Assembly (NCBI RefSeq): GCF_003457605.1
Contig: NZ_QRAN01000007.1
Location: forward strand, 124,001 to 188,000
Direction: 5' to 3'
DNA from: Seongchinamella sediminis
GTDB lineage: Bacteria; Pseudomonadota; Gammaproteobacteria; Pseudomonadales; Halieaceae
Length of the DNA stretch: 64,000 nucleotides
In this document: positions 54,503 to 64,000 of the stretch, in pieces
How the letters are laid out: each line of letters starts with the position of its first letter
Numbering within the stretch: position 1 is the stretch's first letter
Notes under the pieces: model-generated
Seen by the model: only the letters and a program-made list of their open reading frames with translations
Told to the model about the DNA's origin: nothing
The model's database searches: none
Translations under genes and position numbers: made by a program

Positions 54503-55278
54503 AAACCGCCCTCAGCAGGCCTCTGGCCAGCGGCCGACATCACCGCGACGCAGGCGGTGGTCCTGCACGGCAGCGGCCAGCGCTTACCGGCAGGTTGTGG
54601 CCTGAGGCTGGCGCCGGACGGACGAAGTTGTTGCTGAGCCTGCTGCTCATGACGCTGCTGACCACCGGCTGTGTCACCTCCACGGTAGACGAGATGGTGT
54701 TTAACGCACCCACTGCCGGTATTGGCGATGCCACGGTGGTGATTCTTGGCCGGCGCCACGCCAGCGACTATGAAACAGAGCCGGACTTCATCGAATGCGT
54801 GGGCGACCACATCTCCGCCCGCGACAAGAGCATCGGCGTTATCGACGAAGTCGAGTTCATTAACGCCCTGTACCCCTGGTTCGAGCCGCGCACCGCGCCG
54901 CTGCACCCGGGGGATATCGACCGTCTGCTGGACCAGGAGCCCGTGGCCCAGCGCCTGCGCGAACTGAAAACCGAATACATGATCTGGATCGATGGCGTCA
55001 CCGTGCGTTCGGACTCCGCCGGCTCCATGACCTGCGGCATCGGCCCCGGCGGCGCCGGCTGCTTCGGCTTCGGCACCTGGAGCAACGACTCCAACTACGA
55101 GGCGGTGATCTGGGACTTCACCGACCGGGCGGAGGTAGGCCGGGTCAATACCTCCGCTACCGGCCAGTCCTACATGCCCGCGGTGGTGGTGCCTATTCCC
55201 ATCATCGCCCCGGTGCAGGGCACCGCCTGCGACGGGATTGGCGACCAGCTCCTGGAATTCCTGTCCAGCGAGTACTGA
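54499..55278 (+). CDS. Operon lipoprotein with long N-terminal extension
   Basis: The 259-residue product has a hydrophobic segment ending LLTTGC (Cys58) that looks like a lipoprotein signal, preceded by about 40 hydrophilic residues. The ATGA overlap with the previous gene supports the long start, but an internal start near the hydrophobic segment is possible. The mature domain begins ATVVILGRRHASDYETEPDFIECVGDHISA and has LRELKTEYMIWIDGVTV. It also has a cysteine pair in MTCGIGPGGAGCFGFGTW and a late cysteine, ACDGIG. The family is unknown. Confidence 0.65.
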   Translation: MKTALSRPLASGRHHRDAGGGPARQRPALTGRLWPEAGAGRTKLLLSLLLMTLLTTGCVTSTVDEMVFNAPTAGIGDATVVILGRRHASDYETEPDFIECVGDHISARDKSIGVIDEVEFINALYPWFEPRTAPLHPGDIDRLLDQEPVAQRLRELKTEYMIWIDGVTVRSDSAGSMTCGIGPGGAGCFGFGTWSNDSNYEAVIWDFTDRAEVGRVNTSATGQSYMPAVVVPIPIIAPVQGTACDGIGDQLLEFLSSEY

Positions 55279-55280
55279 GC

Positions 55281-56651
55281 ATGCGCCTGGTCACCACTGT
55301 TGCCGCCCTTGTCCTGCTGCTGCCGCTGGGCGGCGCCCTGGCCGGCAAGGGAGAGGAGGAGCACCAGAAAATCGTCGACTCCGGCCAGGTTTACGATGAC
55401 CCGGAATTGCAGGCCTACGTCAATCGCATCGGCCAGAGCCTGGTGGCGAATTCCGACAAGCCCGACCAGAAATTCACCTTTACCGTGCTGGACACGGAAA
55501 TGATCAACGCCTTCGCCGCCCCTGGCGGCTATATTTACATCAGCCGGGGCCTGCTGCCGTTTCTCGACTCCGAGGAGGAACTGGCCGGGGTCATCGGCCA
55601 TGAGATAGCCCATGTGACCGCCAATCACCACGGGCGCCGGGGCCGTCAGGACATCACCAATAAAATTGTCGCCACCACCGCCTACATCCTGACCGGCAGC
55701 GGTGATATCGCCGAGGCGTCGACCATGTACGGCGCCGAGCTGATCAGCGGTTTCGGCCGCGACATGGAACTGGAGGCCGATGGGCTGGGCGCCGAATACA
55801 TGTACAAGACCGGCTACGATCCCCAGGCCCTGCTTGAGGTCATCGGCGTGCTCAAGGACCAGGAACAGTTCCAGCGGGTCAAGGCCAGGGCCAGCGGTAA
55901 ACCCGCCGGCACTTATCACGGCCTCTACGCCACCCACCCGCGCAATGACAAGCGGCTGCAAACGGTGATCAGCAAGGCCAGTGAGCTGGATCTCGACCAC
56001 TACGTGGAAAGCCCCGAGCAACCCGGCGAGTTCCGCAGCCACATCCAGGGCCTGGTCTGGGGCCCCAGTATCCAGGGGCAGCGGGACGACAACCGCTACT
56101 ACCACAACAAGCTCGCCTTTACCTTCGAGCACCCCGAGGACTGGACGGTGGAGTCCGGCAGCAGGGCGGTGGTCGCCAGCGCACCCGACGGCAGCGCATC
56201 CCTGACCATCACCCTGCGCCGCAAGGATGGCAGCACGCCGGAGTCCGTGCTCAGGGGCAGCGCCAGGGGCGAGCTGAGTGGCGGCACCGAACTGGAACAG
56301 GCGGGCCTGAAGGGTTATTCGGCGGTCGCCAGCAGTGGCGGTATTTCCAGGCGGCTGGCGGTCATCGACTACAACTACAGCTATCTGTTCCAGGGCCAGT
56401 CAGACAACTTCGCTGCCGACGATGCGACCCTGCTGCAGATGATAGAAAGCTTCCGGCCTGTCCACCCGCAAGAGAAGCAGGCGGGCACACCGCGCTATGT
56501 GCAATATATCCAGGTGCCCCGGGGAGCGACCTTTGCCAGTATCGCTACCAGTATCCGCATTCCCCATGCGGAGGAACAGCTGCGCCTGTTGAACGGCATG
56601 TATCCGCGGGGGGAACCCCGCACCGGCGACTGGATCAAGGTGATTCGCTAA
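55281..56651 (+). CDS. Exported M48 metalloprotease
   Basis: The 456-residue protein ends the operon. A signal peptide (about 1-22) is followed by an M48 peptidase domain with the zinc motif HEIAH (107-111) and the third ligand in MELEADGLGAEYM. The family loop PGGYIYISRGLL is present. After about 285 there is a beta-rich domain (FTFEHPEDWTVESGSRAVVASAPDGS). A LysM-like end follows (VQYIQVPRGATFASIATSIRIP, GDWIKVI). It resembles BepA/LoiP-type periplasmic quality-control proteases. It may mature or turn over the operon's products. It starts two bases after the previous stop. Confidence 0.9.
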   Translation: MRLVTTVAALVLLLPLGGALAGKGEEEHQKIVDSGQVYDDPELQAYVNRIGQSLVANSDKPDQKFTFTVLDTEMINAFAAPGGYIYISRGLLPFLDSEEELAGVIGHEIAHVTANHHGRRGRQDITNKIVATTAYILTGSGDIAEASTMYGAELISGFGRDMELEADGLGAEYMYKTGYDPQALLEVIGVLKDQEQFQRVKARASGKPAGTYHGLYATHPRNDKRLQTVISKASELDLDHYVESPEQPGEFRSHIQGLVWGPSIQGQRDDNRYYHNKLAFTFEHPEDWTVESGSRAVVASAPDGSASLTITLRRKDGSTPESVLRGSARGELSGGTELEQAGLKGYSAVASSGGISRRLAVIDYNYSYLFQGQSDNFAADDATLLQMIESFRPVHPQEKQAGTPRYVQYIQVPRGATFASIATSIRIPHAEEQLRLLNGMYPRGEPRTGDWIKVIR

Positions 56652-56663
56652 AGGCGGCGTCAG

Positions 56664-56981
56664 TTAGCCCAGGGGCTTCTGCTGCACCAGCACCCAGGGC
56701 GGTGCCACCACGGCCCACAGTTCCTGCCGGGCCTCATACCAGGCCAGGGCCTGCGCATCCTGTACCGGGGCGATCTGTTGATCGGCAATCCACTGCTGGA
56801 ACTGGGCTGTGTTGTCCAGCCCCAGCTGCACGGCGACCTCCACCAGATCCAGTTCCGCCGCCACGGAAATCACATTGCCGTGGGCGTAGTAGGTCTGCAG
56901 GTCGTGCCAGTTAATGCGCGCGGTCTGGCTGAGATACTCCTGGCGCAGCAGCGCCTCGCGCTCGTCGGGGGCCTCAGCCAT
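56664..56981 (-). CDS. DUF2288 family protein
   Basis: The small soluble protein has about 105 residues with LSQTARINWHDLQTYYAHGNVISVAAELDLVEVAVQLGLDN, the DUF2288 pattern. Function is unknown. Its start overlaps the end of the metallo-beta-lactamase gene by eight bases. An ATG at 56990 would add three residues. It is convergent with the M48 protease gene, which marks the end of the large operon. Confidence 0.82.
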   Translation of the reverse strand: MAEAPDEREALLRQEYLSQTARINWHDLQTYYAHGNVISVAAELDLVEVAVQLGLDNTAQFQQWIADQQIAPVQDAQALAWYEARQELWAVVAPPWVLVQQKPLG

Positions 56982-57624
56982 AGCGCGCATCGGCGACAAA
57001 GGGGTTGCTGCGCCGCTCCTGGCCGAAGGTCGAGGTGGGACCGTGGCCGGGAATGAAGGTGATGTCATCGCCCAGCGGGAACAGTTTGTCGCGAATACTG
57101 GCGACCAGCTCTTCGTGATTGCCCATGGGGAAGTCGGTACGACCGATTGAGCCCTGGAACAGCACGTCCCCGACCCAGGCGACTTTTTGCGGTTCATACA
57201 GGAACACCACATGGCCGGGCGTATGGCCCGGGCAATGCAGGACCTTCAGCGTCTGCTCGCCAACGGTCACTGTGTCGCCATCCTCCAGCCAGCGGTCCGG
57301 CTCGAAGGTGTCAGCGTGAGGAAAACCGGCCATCTGGCACCACTCGGGAAGCTTGTCCAGCCAGAACCTGTCGCCTTTTTCCGGCCCCTCGATTTTCACC
57401 CCAAGCCGCTGGCGCAGCACATCGGCGGCGGCGCAGTGGTCCAGGTGGGCGTGGGTGAGGATGATTTTTTCTACCGTGGCGTCCATTTTCCCTGCCGCCT
57501 CCAGGATGCGGTCAGCGTCACCACCGGGGTCGACAATAGCGGCCAGGCCGCTGGCCTGGCACTTGATAATGGAACAGTTTTGCTGGTACGGCGTCACCGG
57601 CACTATGGTGCACTGAATAGACAT
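56974..57624 (-). CDS. Metallo-beta-lactamase-fold hydrolase (glyoxalase II-like)
   Basis: The 216-residue enzyme has the metal motif THAHLDHC (HxHxDH), HCPGHTPGHVVFLYE, GDVLFQGSIGRTD and FIPGHGPTSTFGQER. This is the YcbL-type branch of the glyoxalase II family, which hydrolyses thioesters such as S-lactoylglutathione. The ATG at 57624 opens MSIQCTIVPVTPYQQNC; upstream in-frame codons are not conserved. It is followed by DUF2288 in an overlapping pair. Confidence 0.92.
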   Translation of the reverse strand: MSIQCTIVPVTPYQQNCSIIKCQASGLAAIVDPGGDADRILEAAGKMDATVEKIILTHAHLDHCAAADVLRQRLGVKIEGPEKGDRFWLDKLPEWCQMAGFPHADTFEPDRWLEDGDTVTVGEQTLKVLHCPGHTPGHVVFLYEPQKVAWVGDVLFQGSIGRTDFPMGNHEELVASIRDKLFPLGDDITFIPGHGPTSTFGQERRSNPFVADARYG

Positions 57625-57691
57625 GACTGGGCTCGTTTCGATAGGAAAGGGGGATTTTACCACAGCCCGCAGCGGGCTGTGGCCGGCTGCA

Positions 57692-58999
57692 TCAGCTCAC
57701 TGCCGGGGTGTCGCGCCGATCATCGCCCAGCTGGTCTGCCCTGGGGTCATCAAACACCTCCTGGTCGAACTGGTTTTCGCTCTTGCCGACAATCACCGAT
57801 ACCGTGGCGTCGCCGGTGACGTTCACCGCGGTGCGCACCATATCCAGCAGCCGGTCCACGCCAATGATCAGCGCTATCCCTTCCACCGGCAGCCCGGCCT
57901 GTTCCAGCACCAGGGCCAGGGTTATCAGGCCAACGCCGGGAACGGCAGCGGTGCCGATGGAGGCCAGGGTGGCAGTGAGAATTACCGTGATGAAGTCGCC
58001 CATGGACAGGTCCACACCATAGACCTGGGCGATAAATACAGTGGCAACGCCCTGCATGATGGCGGTGCCGTCCATGTTGATGGTCGCTCCCAGCGGCACG
58101 GTGAAACCGGCTACCGAATTGTGCACCCCCATGCGTTTCTCCACCGTGCGCAAGGTAATGGGCAGGGTCGCCCCTGAAGATGCGGTGCTGAAAGCGAAGG
58201 CCCAGACGGGGCGCATCTTGCGCAGCAGGATTGCGGGAGAGAGCCCGGCGAGAACGCGCAGTAACAGGCTGTAGATCCCCAGGGCGTGTACCAGCAAAAC
58301 CCCCAGGACGGTGAAAAAGTAGGCCGCCAGGTCCATGATGGCGCCAATACCCATGCTGGAAAACAGCTGGGAGAGCAGGGCAAATACCCCGTAGGGTGCC
58401 AGCGCCATCAGCACTTCCACCATTTTCATGATTACCGCATCAACATCGCGGAAAAAGCCCGCCAGCCGTCGGCCCGGCTCCCCAGCGTGGGAAATAGCGT
58501 AGCCGAATAACAGGGCGAAGACGATAATTTGCAGCATCTTGCCCTCGGCCATGGCGCGTACCGGGTTGGAGGGGAAGATATCCACCAGCACATCGGTTAA
58601 CGGGGGGGCAGGCCCGGCGTCGAATTCGGCGACACCTTCCAGCACGACCCCCGAGCCGGGGCTGATGAGCACGGCGAAAAACAGCGCCAGGCTGATGGCA
58701 ATAGCCGTGGTGGCGAGATAGAAAGTCAGGGTCTTGGCCGCTATCGGGCCCATGCGGGCACTATCGCCCAGGGATGACGAACCGCAAATCAGCGATACCA
58801 GTACCAGCGGCACCACCAGTAATTTCAGCGAGGCGATGAAGATACGCCCGACCACGTCGAACAGGCCATTCACCAAGTACACGTCAAGCATGGACTTGAG
58901 CTCAGCCGAGACCCCGGTGGCGTGCATCAGCATATTGATGATCGATCCCATGGCAATACCAGCCACCATGGCGATCAGGATGCGGTTGGTGAGGCTCAC
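57692..58999 (-). CDS. Dicarboxylate/amino acid:cation symporter (DAACS)
   Basis: The 435-residue membrane transporter of the GltP/DctA family takes up C4-dicarboxylates, glutamate or aspartate with protons or sodium. The re-entrant loop TASSGATLPITL and the signature VPLGATINMDGTAIMQGV are both present, as is the late loop GTAAVPGVGL. I chose the GTG at 58999 because GGGGAG lies eight bases upstream and the GTG overlaps the stop of the upstream gene (GTGA). A GTG at 59008 is in frame but lacks a spaced ribosome site. Confidence 0.93.
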   Translation of the reverse strand: MSLTNRILIAMVAGIAMGSIINMLMHATGVSAELKSMLDVYLVNGLFDVVGRIFIASLKLLVVPLVLVSLICGSSSLGDSARMGPIAAKTLTFYLATTAIAISLALFFAVLISPGSGVVLEGVAEFDAGPAPPLTDVLVDIFPSNPVRAMAEGKMLQIIVFALLFGYAISHAGEPGRRLAGFFRDVDAVIMKMVEVLMALAPYGVFALLSQLFSSMGIGAIMDLAAYFFTVLGVLLVHALGIYSLLLRVLAGLSPAILLRKMRPVWAFAFSTASSGATLPITLRTVEKRMGVHNSVAGFTVPLGATINMDGTAIMQGVATVFIAQVYGVDLSMGDFITVILTATLASIGTAAVPGVGLITLALVLEQAGLPVEGIALIIGVDRLLDMVRTAVNVTGDATVSVIVGKSENQFDQEVFDDPRADQLGDDRRDTPAVS

Positions 59000-59229
59000 T
59001 CGGGGCACTCCCCGCTCAGGTAACCACTGACCGCGTCATCCGCACAGGCATTGCAGGCCGATGAATACTGTTTGCTGCCCCCGGCTACAAGGGCGGCGCA
59101 CACGGGCGCGTACTCCATGGTGCAGACCTGGGGCCTGGGGTCGGTGCACTGGGTAACCAGCGTCGGCGCCGGCCGGGTCTGGCAACCGGTTATCAGTAGC
59201 AGCAATAGCGCACCCAGGGTAATACGCAT
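58996..59229 (-). CDS. Small Kazal-like lipoprotein
   Basis: The 77-residue product has a lipobox ending LLITGC (Cys16). A cysteine-rich domain follows, with VCTMEYAPVCAALVAGG, YSSACNACADD and GYLSGEC. The six-cysteine pattern and the C-x-x-x-Y-x-P-V-C start fit a Kazal-type protease inhibitor. Bacterial relatives are annotated this way, but inhibition is rarely tested. It is cotranslated with the DAACS gene through a GTGA overlap. Confidence 0.8.
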   Translation of the reverse strand: MRITLGALLLLLITGCQTRPAPTLVTQCTDPRPQVCTMEYAPVCAALVAGGSKQYSSACNACADDAVSGYLSGECPE

Positions 59230-59325
59230 GGGAAAACTCCGGATATGATGAAATCGGGCAAAGCCTACCATTTGTCGCAGCGTAGCGCAGCATTGGCCGG
59301 TCACCAGCCCGGCCGTGCCGCCGCC

Positions 59326-59826
59326 TCAACCGGCTAACTGGCGGGGGGGCAGCAGTCGCTCCAGCTGGCCACAGCCCGCCTGCAACTGGACCCAGCTGTC
59401 GAGCGCCAACCCCAGGCGGGCGTAAGCAGCGGTGGGCAGGTTATCCAGCTGCCTCTGTCCCAGCAGTTCATTGACCAGTTCGGTCAGCGCCGGGTTGTGG
59501 CCGATGAGAAACAGGCCTGGCTTCCGGTCGTCCGCCGCCATCAGCCAGCGCCACAGGTCGGCGGCATCGAAGGTATACAGGGCTTCCTCGCTTGTGTGCT
59601 GGCAGGCCGCCAGCGCGGGCCAGCCCTCGCAGAGGCCGTCGAGGGTCAGGCGGGCACGCCGGGCGGGGCTGACAAAAATACCCTGGGGAGCAATCTCCGC
59701 GGCCAGTGCCGCTCCCATGCGCGGGGCGTCACGCCGGCCCCGCTTGTTCAGTCCACGCTCGCGGTCGGGGAGCCCCGGCTCATTCCAGGCGGATTTGGCA
59801 TGGCGCAACAGGTGTAAGGTTTTCAT
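59326..59826 (-). CDS. sixA: Phosphohistidine phosphatase SixA
   Basis: SixA removes phosphate from histidine residues of phosphotransfer proteins. The 166-residue protein is a small histidine-phosphatase-superfamily member with the RHG-equivalent LLRHAKSAWNEPGLPDRERGLNKRGRRDAPRMG at its N terminus and LFLIGHNPALTELVNEL as the second histidine motif. Length is standard for SixA. No phosphorelay genes are adjacent. Confidence 0.9.
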   Translation of the reverse strand: MKTLHLLRHAKSAWNEPGLPDRERGLNKRGRRDAPRMGAALAAEIAPQGIFVSPARRARLTLDGLCEGWPALAACQHTSEEALYTFDAADLWRWLMAADDRKPGLFLIGHNPALTELVNELLGQRQLDNLPTAAYARLGLALDSWVQLQAGCGQLERLLPPRQLAG

Positions 59827-60050
59827 TGCTCGTCACCTCCGGGGCGGGTCTGCGGTGCATGTTCCAGCGCGGTTACCCATATTGGTGCCGGCAGGGACCT
59901 GGGCGCTGCCTGTTATGCCCTGACCCGGCCGCCCGACTGGCATCGGTGCTATTGCAGCGGACAACTGTAGCAGCTCGGCCTGCACCGCGCGAAGCAGGCA
60001 ATCGACACAGCCCTCCCGCGCGCCCTGGCCCCGATGGTATATTTACCGTC

Positions 60051-60056
60051 TATACT
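60051..60056 (+). promoter_or_regulatory. Candidate -10 element for the CBS-domain gene
   Basis: TATACT lies 42 bases before the ATG at 60098, inside a short AT-rich stretch. A second TATATT is at 60038-60043. Neither has a recognisable -35, so a sigma-S or activator-dependent promoter is possible. The rest of 59827-60050 shows nothing I can call. Confidence 0.3.
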
Positions 60057-60097
60057 TTATTGTGCGACCGAAGTCAGGCCATCCCAGGGAGTTTTGT

Positions 60098-60499
60098 ATG
60101 CTTCAATCCGTCAGTCTCCGCGACTATATGTTGGCGAATCCGGTGAAGGTCAGGGCCGACGCCAATCTGCTCGATGCCATGCAGGTCATTATCGACAACA
60201 AGGTATCCGGGGTGTGCGTGGTGGACGGAGCCGACAACCTGGTCGGCATACTGTCGGAGCTGGACTGCCTGCGGGCGGTGCTCGGTGCTACCTACAACAA
60301 AACCGGGGTCGGCGAGGTGCGGGAGTACATGGCGTCTGACAACCTGGTCGTTGCCCATCCGGATGAAGACATCGTCGATGTGGCCCAGGACATGCTGGCC
60401 AACAACAAGCGGCGCAGGCCGGTGGTCGAAAATGGCAAGCTCATCGGCCAGATTACCTGCCGCCAGCTGCTCACCGCAGTCAAGAAATTCCGCCAGTAG
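60098..60499 (+). CDS. Two-CBS-domain protein
   Basis: The 133-residue protein is made entirely of a CBS pair: SVSLRDYMLANPVKVRADANLLDAMQVIIDNKVSGVCVVDGADNLVGILSE and then VREYMASDNLVVAHPDEDIVDVAQDMLANNKRRRPVVENGKLIGQITCRQLL. CBS pairs bind adenosine nucleotides or S-adenosylmethionine and usually regulate partners. The ATG at 60098 has GGGAG upstream. No partner is obvious nearby. Confidence 0.9.
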   Translation: MLQSVSLRDYMLANPVKVRADANLLDAMQVIIDNKVSGVCVVDGADNLVGILSELDCLRAVLGATYNKTGVGEVREYMASDNLVVAHPDEDIVDVAQDMLANNKRRRPVVENGKLIGQITCRQLLTAVKKFRQ

Positions 60500-60651
60500 G
60501 GCAGTCTATCCGGTCATCGCGCCCCCGCAGCCACGGCGGCCGGGCAGGCACAAAATCCGATAAATTTCCAGATCGTAATCCGCTGGCGGCTACCGCATAA
60601 TGCCGTCTCCACGCAGTAAGCCATCAGCAGATCACGAAAGACAGCCATAAC

Positions 60652-62964
<2,313 letters not shown>

Positions 62965-62977
62965 CAAGCCGCTGCGC

Positions 62978-63640
62978 TTACTGGCACTCCCGCCGGTAAT
63001 GGTCCAGTAATATCGTGGCCGCATGGTCGGCGTCATCCACGATCTGGAGGAATTCCAGGTCCTCTGCGCTGATAAAGGACCCGGCCAGCACCCGCTCCTC
63101 CAGCCATTGGTACAGGTCCTGCCAGTAATCCCGCCCCACCAGTATAATGGGCCGGCGGCTCAGCTTGCCGGTTTGCACCAGGGTGAGCAGTTCGAACAGC
63201 TCGTCCACCGTGCCAAACCCCCCCGGAAAGATGGCAAAACCCACGGCGTAGCGAATCAGCAGGAATTTGCGGATAAAGAAATAGCGGAAGTTGAGATCAA
63301 TATCCAGGTAGGGGTTGGCCAGTTGCTCATGGGGCAGCTCGATGTTCAGCCCAACCGAGGAACCCCGTTCGCCATCGGCACCCAGATTCCCGGCCTCCAT
63401 CACCCCGGGGCCGCCGCCGGTAATCACCGCCAGGCCCTCCCGCGACATCTGCCGGGCCAGTTTCCGGGCGGCCTGGTATTCCCAGGCATCCGGCAGGGAA
63501 CGGGCACTGCCAAAAATACTGACCGCGGGGCCGATATCGGCAAGCCTGGAGATACCGGCGCGCAACTCCTTCTCGATGCGGTCTATGCGCTCCTGTTCCT
63601 GTTCGCTCAGGCCAAGTTCCAGCGGGGGATTGGGGTTCAT
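62978..63640 (-). CDS. LOG family nucleotide phosphoribohydrolase-like protein
   Basis: The 220-residue protein of the LOG/lysine decarboxylase-like family has the signature PGGFGTVDELFELLTLVQTGK. GGGPGVMEAGNLGADGERGSSVGLNIELPHEQ also helps form the AMP site. Family members hydrolyse nucleoside 5'-monophosphates to base and ribose phosphate. The N-terminal 35 residues form an extra helix. It is convergent with tex (13-base gap) and divergent from the WS/DGAT gene. Confidence 0.9.
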   Translation of the reverse strand: MNPNPPLELGLSEQEQERIDRIEKELRAGISRLADIGPAVSIFGSARSLPDAWEYQAARKLARQMSREGLAVITGGGPGVMEAGNLGADGERGSSVGLNIELPHEQLANPYLDIDLNFRYFFIRKFLLIRYAVGFAIFPGGFGTVDELFELLTLVQTGKLSRRPIILVGRDYWQDLYQWLEERVLAGSFISAEDLEFLQIVDDADHAATILLDHYRRECQ

Positions 63641-63731
63641 TATCGGGCTTCCATATACGAGGGCCTGCTCATACTACCTGAGCTGACCGGGATGCAAATA
63701 ATCGACTATTCTACTCCATTAGTGCCCACGG

Positions 63732-63761
63732 TTCGGGTAAACGCACCCGTGCCGCTATAAT
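63732..63761 (+). promoter_or_regulatory. Candidate promoter with overlapping inverted repeat
   Basis: TATAAT (63756-63761) is a perfect -10; the best -35, TTCGGG at 63732-63737 (18 bases away), is weak. CACGG (63727-63731) and CCGTG (63748-63752) flank the spacer as an inverted repeat and could be an operator. The downstream gene starts at 63827. Confidence 0.45.
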
Positions 63762-63826
63762 CGGCTTGTGTCCGGAATGTGAAAACGGCACAGTCTCCGG
63801 AAGCCCGACGAAAGAGGAGCCTCTGC

Positions 63827-64000
63827 ATGGAACAGCTTACCGAACTGGACAATACCTTCATCCAGATGGAGAGCAATCGCACACCCATGCACATTTCCCC
63901 GGTGCTGTTTTACGACCAGTCGGAAGTCGCGGGCGGGCAGGTGCGATTCAAGGACATTCTCCAGGCCTTCGAACGCAACCTGCATAAATCGAAGATCTTC
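63827..64000 (+). CDS. WS/DGAT wax ester synthase-like protein (5' part)
   Basis: The gene runs off the right edge; 58 codons are visible. The product starts MEQLTELDNTFIQMESNRTP followed by MHISPVLFYD. This matches the N terminus of bifunctional wax ester synthase/diacylglycerol acyltransferases (family pattern LSPLDxxFLxxExxxxPMHxG). The HHxxxDG active site would come further on, outside the window. AAAGAGGAG precedes the ATG. Such enzymes make wax esters or triacylglycerol as storage lipid. Confidence 0.8.
   Translation, partial: MEQLTELDNTFIQMESNRTPMHISPVLFYDQSEVAGGQVRFKDILQAFERNLHKSKIF

Overview
This is high-GC chromosomal DNA from a gammaproteobacterium. The minus-strand run nnr-tsaE-amiB-mutL-miaA-hfq-hflX-hflK-hflC-yjeT-hisZ-purA, with queG, orn, rsgA and psd beside it, is the conserved block known from Escherichia and Pseudomonas. 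A MutL with an endonuclease-type motif, a HisZ subunit and a wax-ester synthase-like gene at the right edge suggest a marine heterotroph of the Halieaceae/Cellvibrionales kind. That placement is an inference. No tRNA, rRNA, CRISPR array, IS element or phage gene was found.

Layout. 1-5000: a short AraC-type regulator, a membrane diguanylate cyclase, an ElyC/YdcF-like protein, a MAPEG protein and galE. 5000-21800: the conserved housekeeping block (purine and histidine synthesis, membrane protease control, Hfq, tRNA modification, mismatch repair, cell-wall amidase, metabolite repair, queuosine, Orn, RsgA, Psd). 21800-29200: an outer-membrane-barrel-like protein, a PIN-PhoH ATPase, an RNase II family enzyme, a repeat-rich non-coding stretch and asnS. 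29200-42000: scattered metabolic and envelope genes, including cysH, an orphan ParA, an Fe-alcohol dehydrogenase, FKBP, cinA, pdxH, Nudix and GNAT. 56600-64000: DUF2288, a metallo-beta-lactamase hydrolase, a dicarboxylate symporter, a Kazal-like lipoprotein, SixA, a CBS protein, Tex, a LOG protein and the start of a WS/DGAT gene.

The stand-out is the plus-strand array at 42135-56651: 13 genes, nearly all overlapping or a few bases apart, behind one recognisable promoter. It encodes an ExbB/TolQ/MotA-like channel, two VWA proteins whose single N-terminal membrane helix carries an aspartate as in ExbD/TolR, a TPR protein with a TonB-C-like end, a TPR/PEGA membrane protein, a protein with about five PEGA repeats fused to a cysteine-less FGE/SUMF1 domain, an ASKHA-like cytoplasmic protein, four lipoproteins (one with 25 serines in a row), a small acidic exported peptide and an M48 metalloprotease. 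I read it as an uncharacterised, probably proton-motive-force-driven envelope machine. The parts are visible in the sequence; the function is not.

Secondary signals are a dispersed palindromic repeat (consensus half GGATTCCCGCC-loop-GGGAATGAC) that supplies C-terminal codons of two genes, a 57-bp tandem duplication that has acquired a stop codon, 15-bp tandem repeats inside a signal peptide, a second repeat family at 27.4-27.7 kb, and several operator-like inverted or direct repeats in promoter regions.
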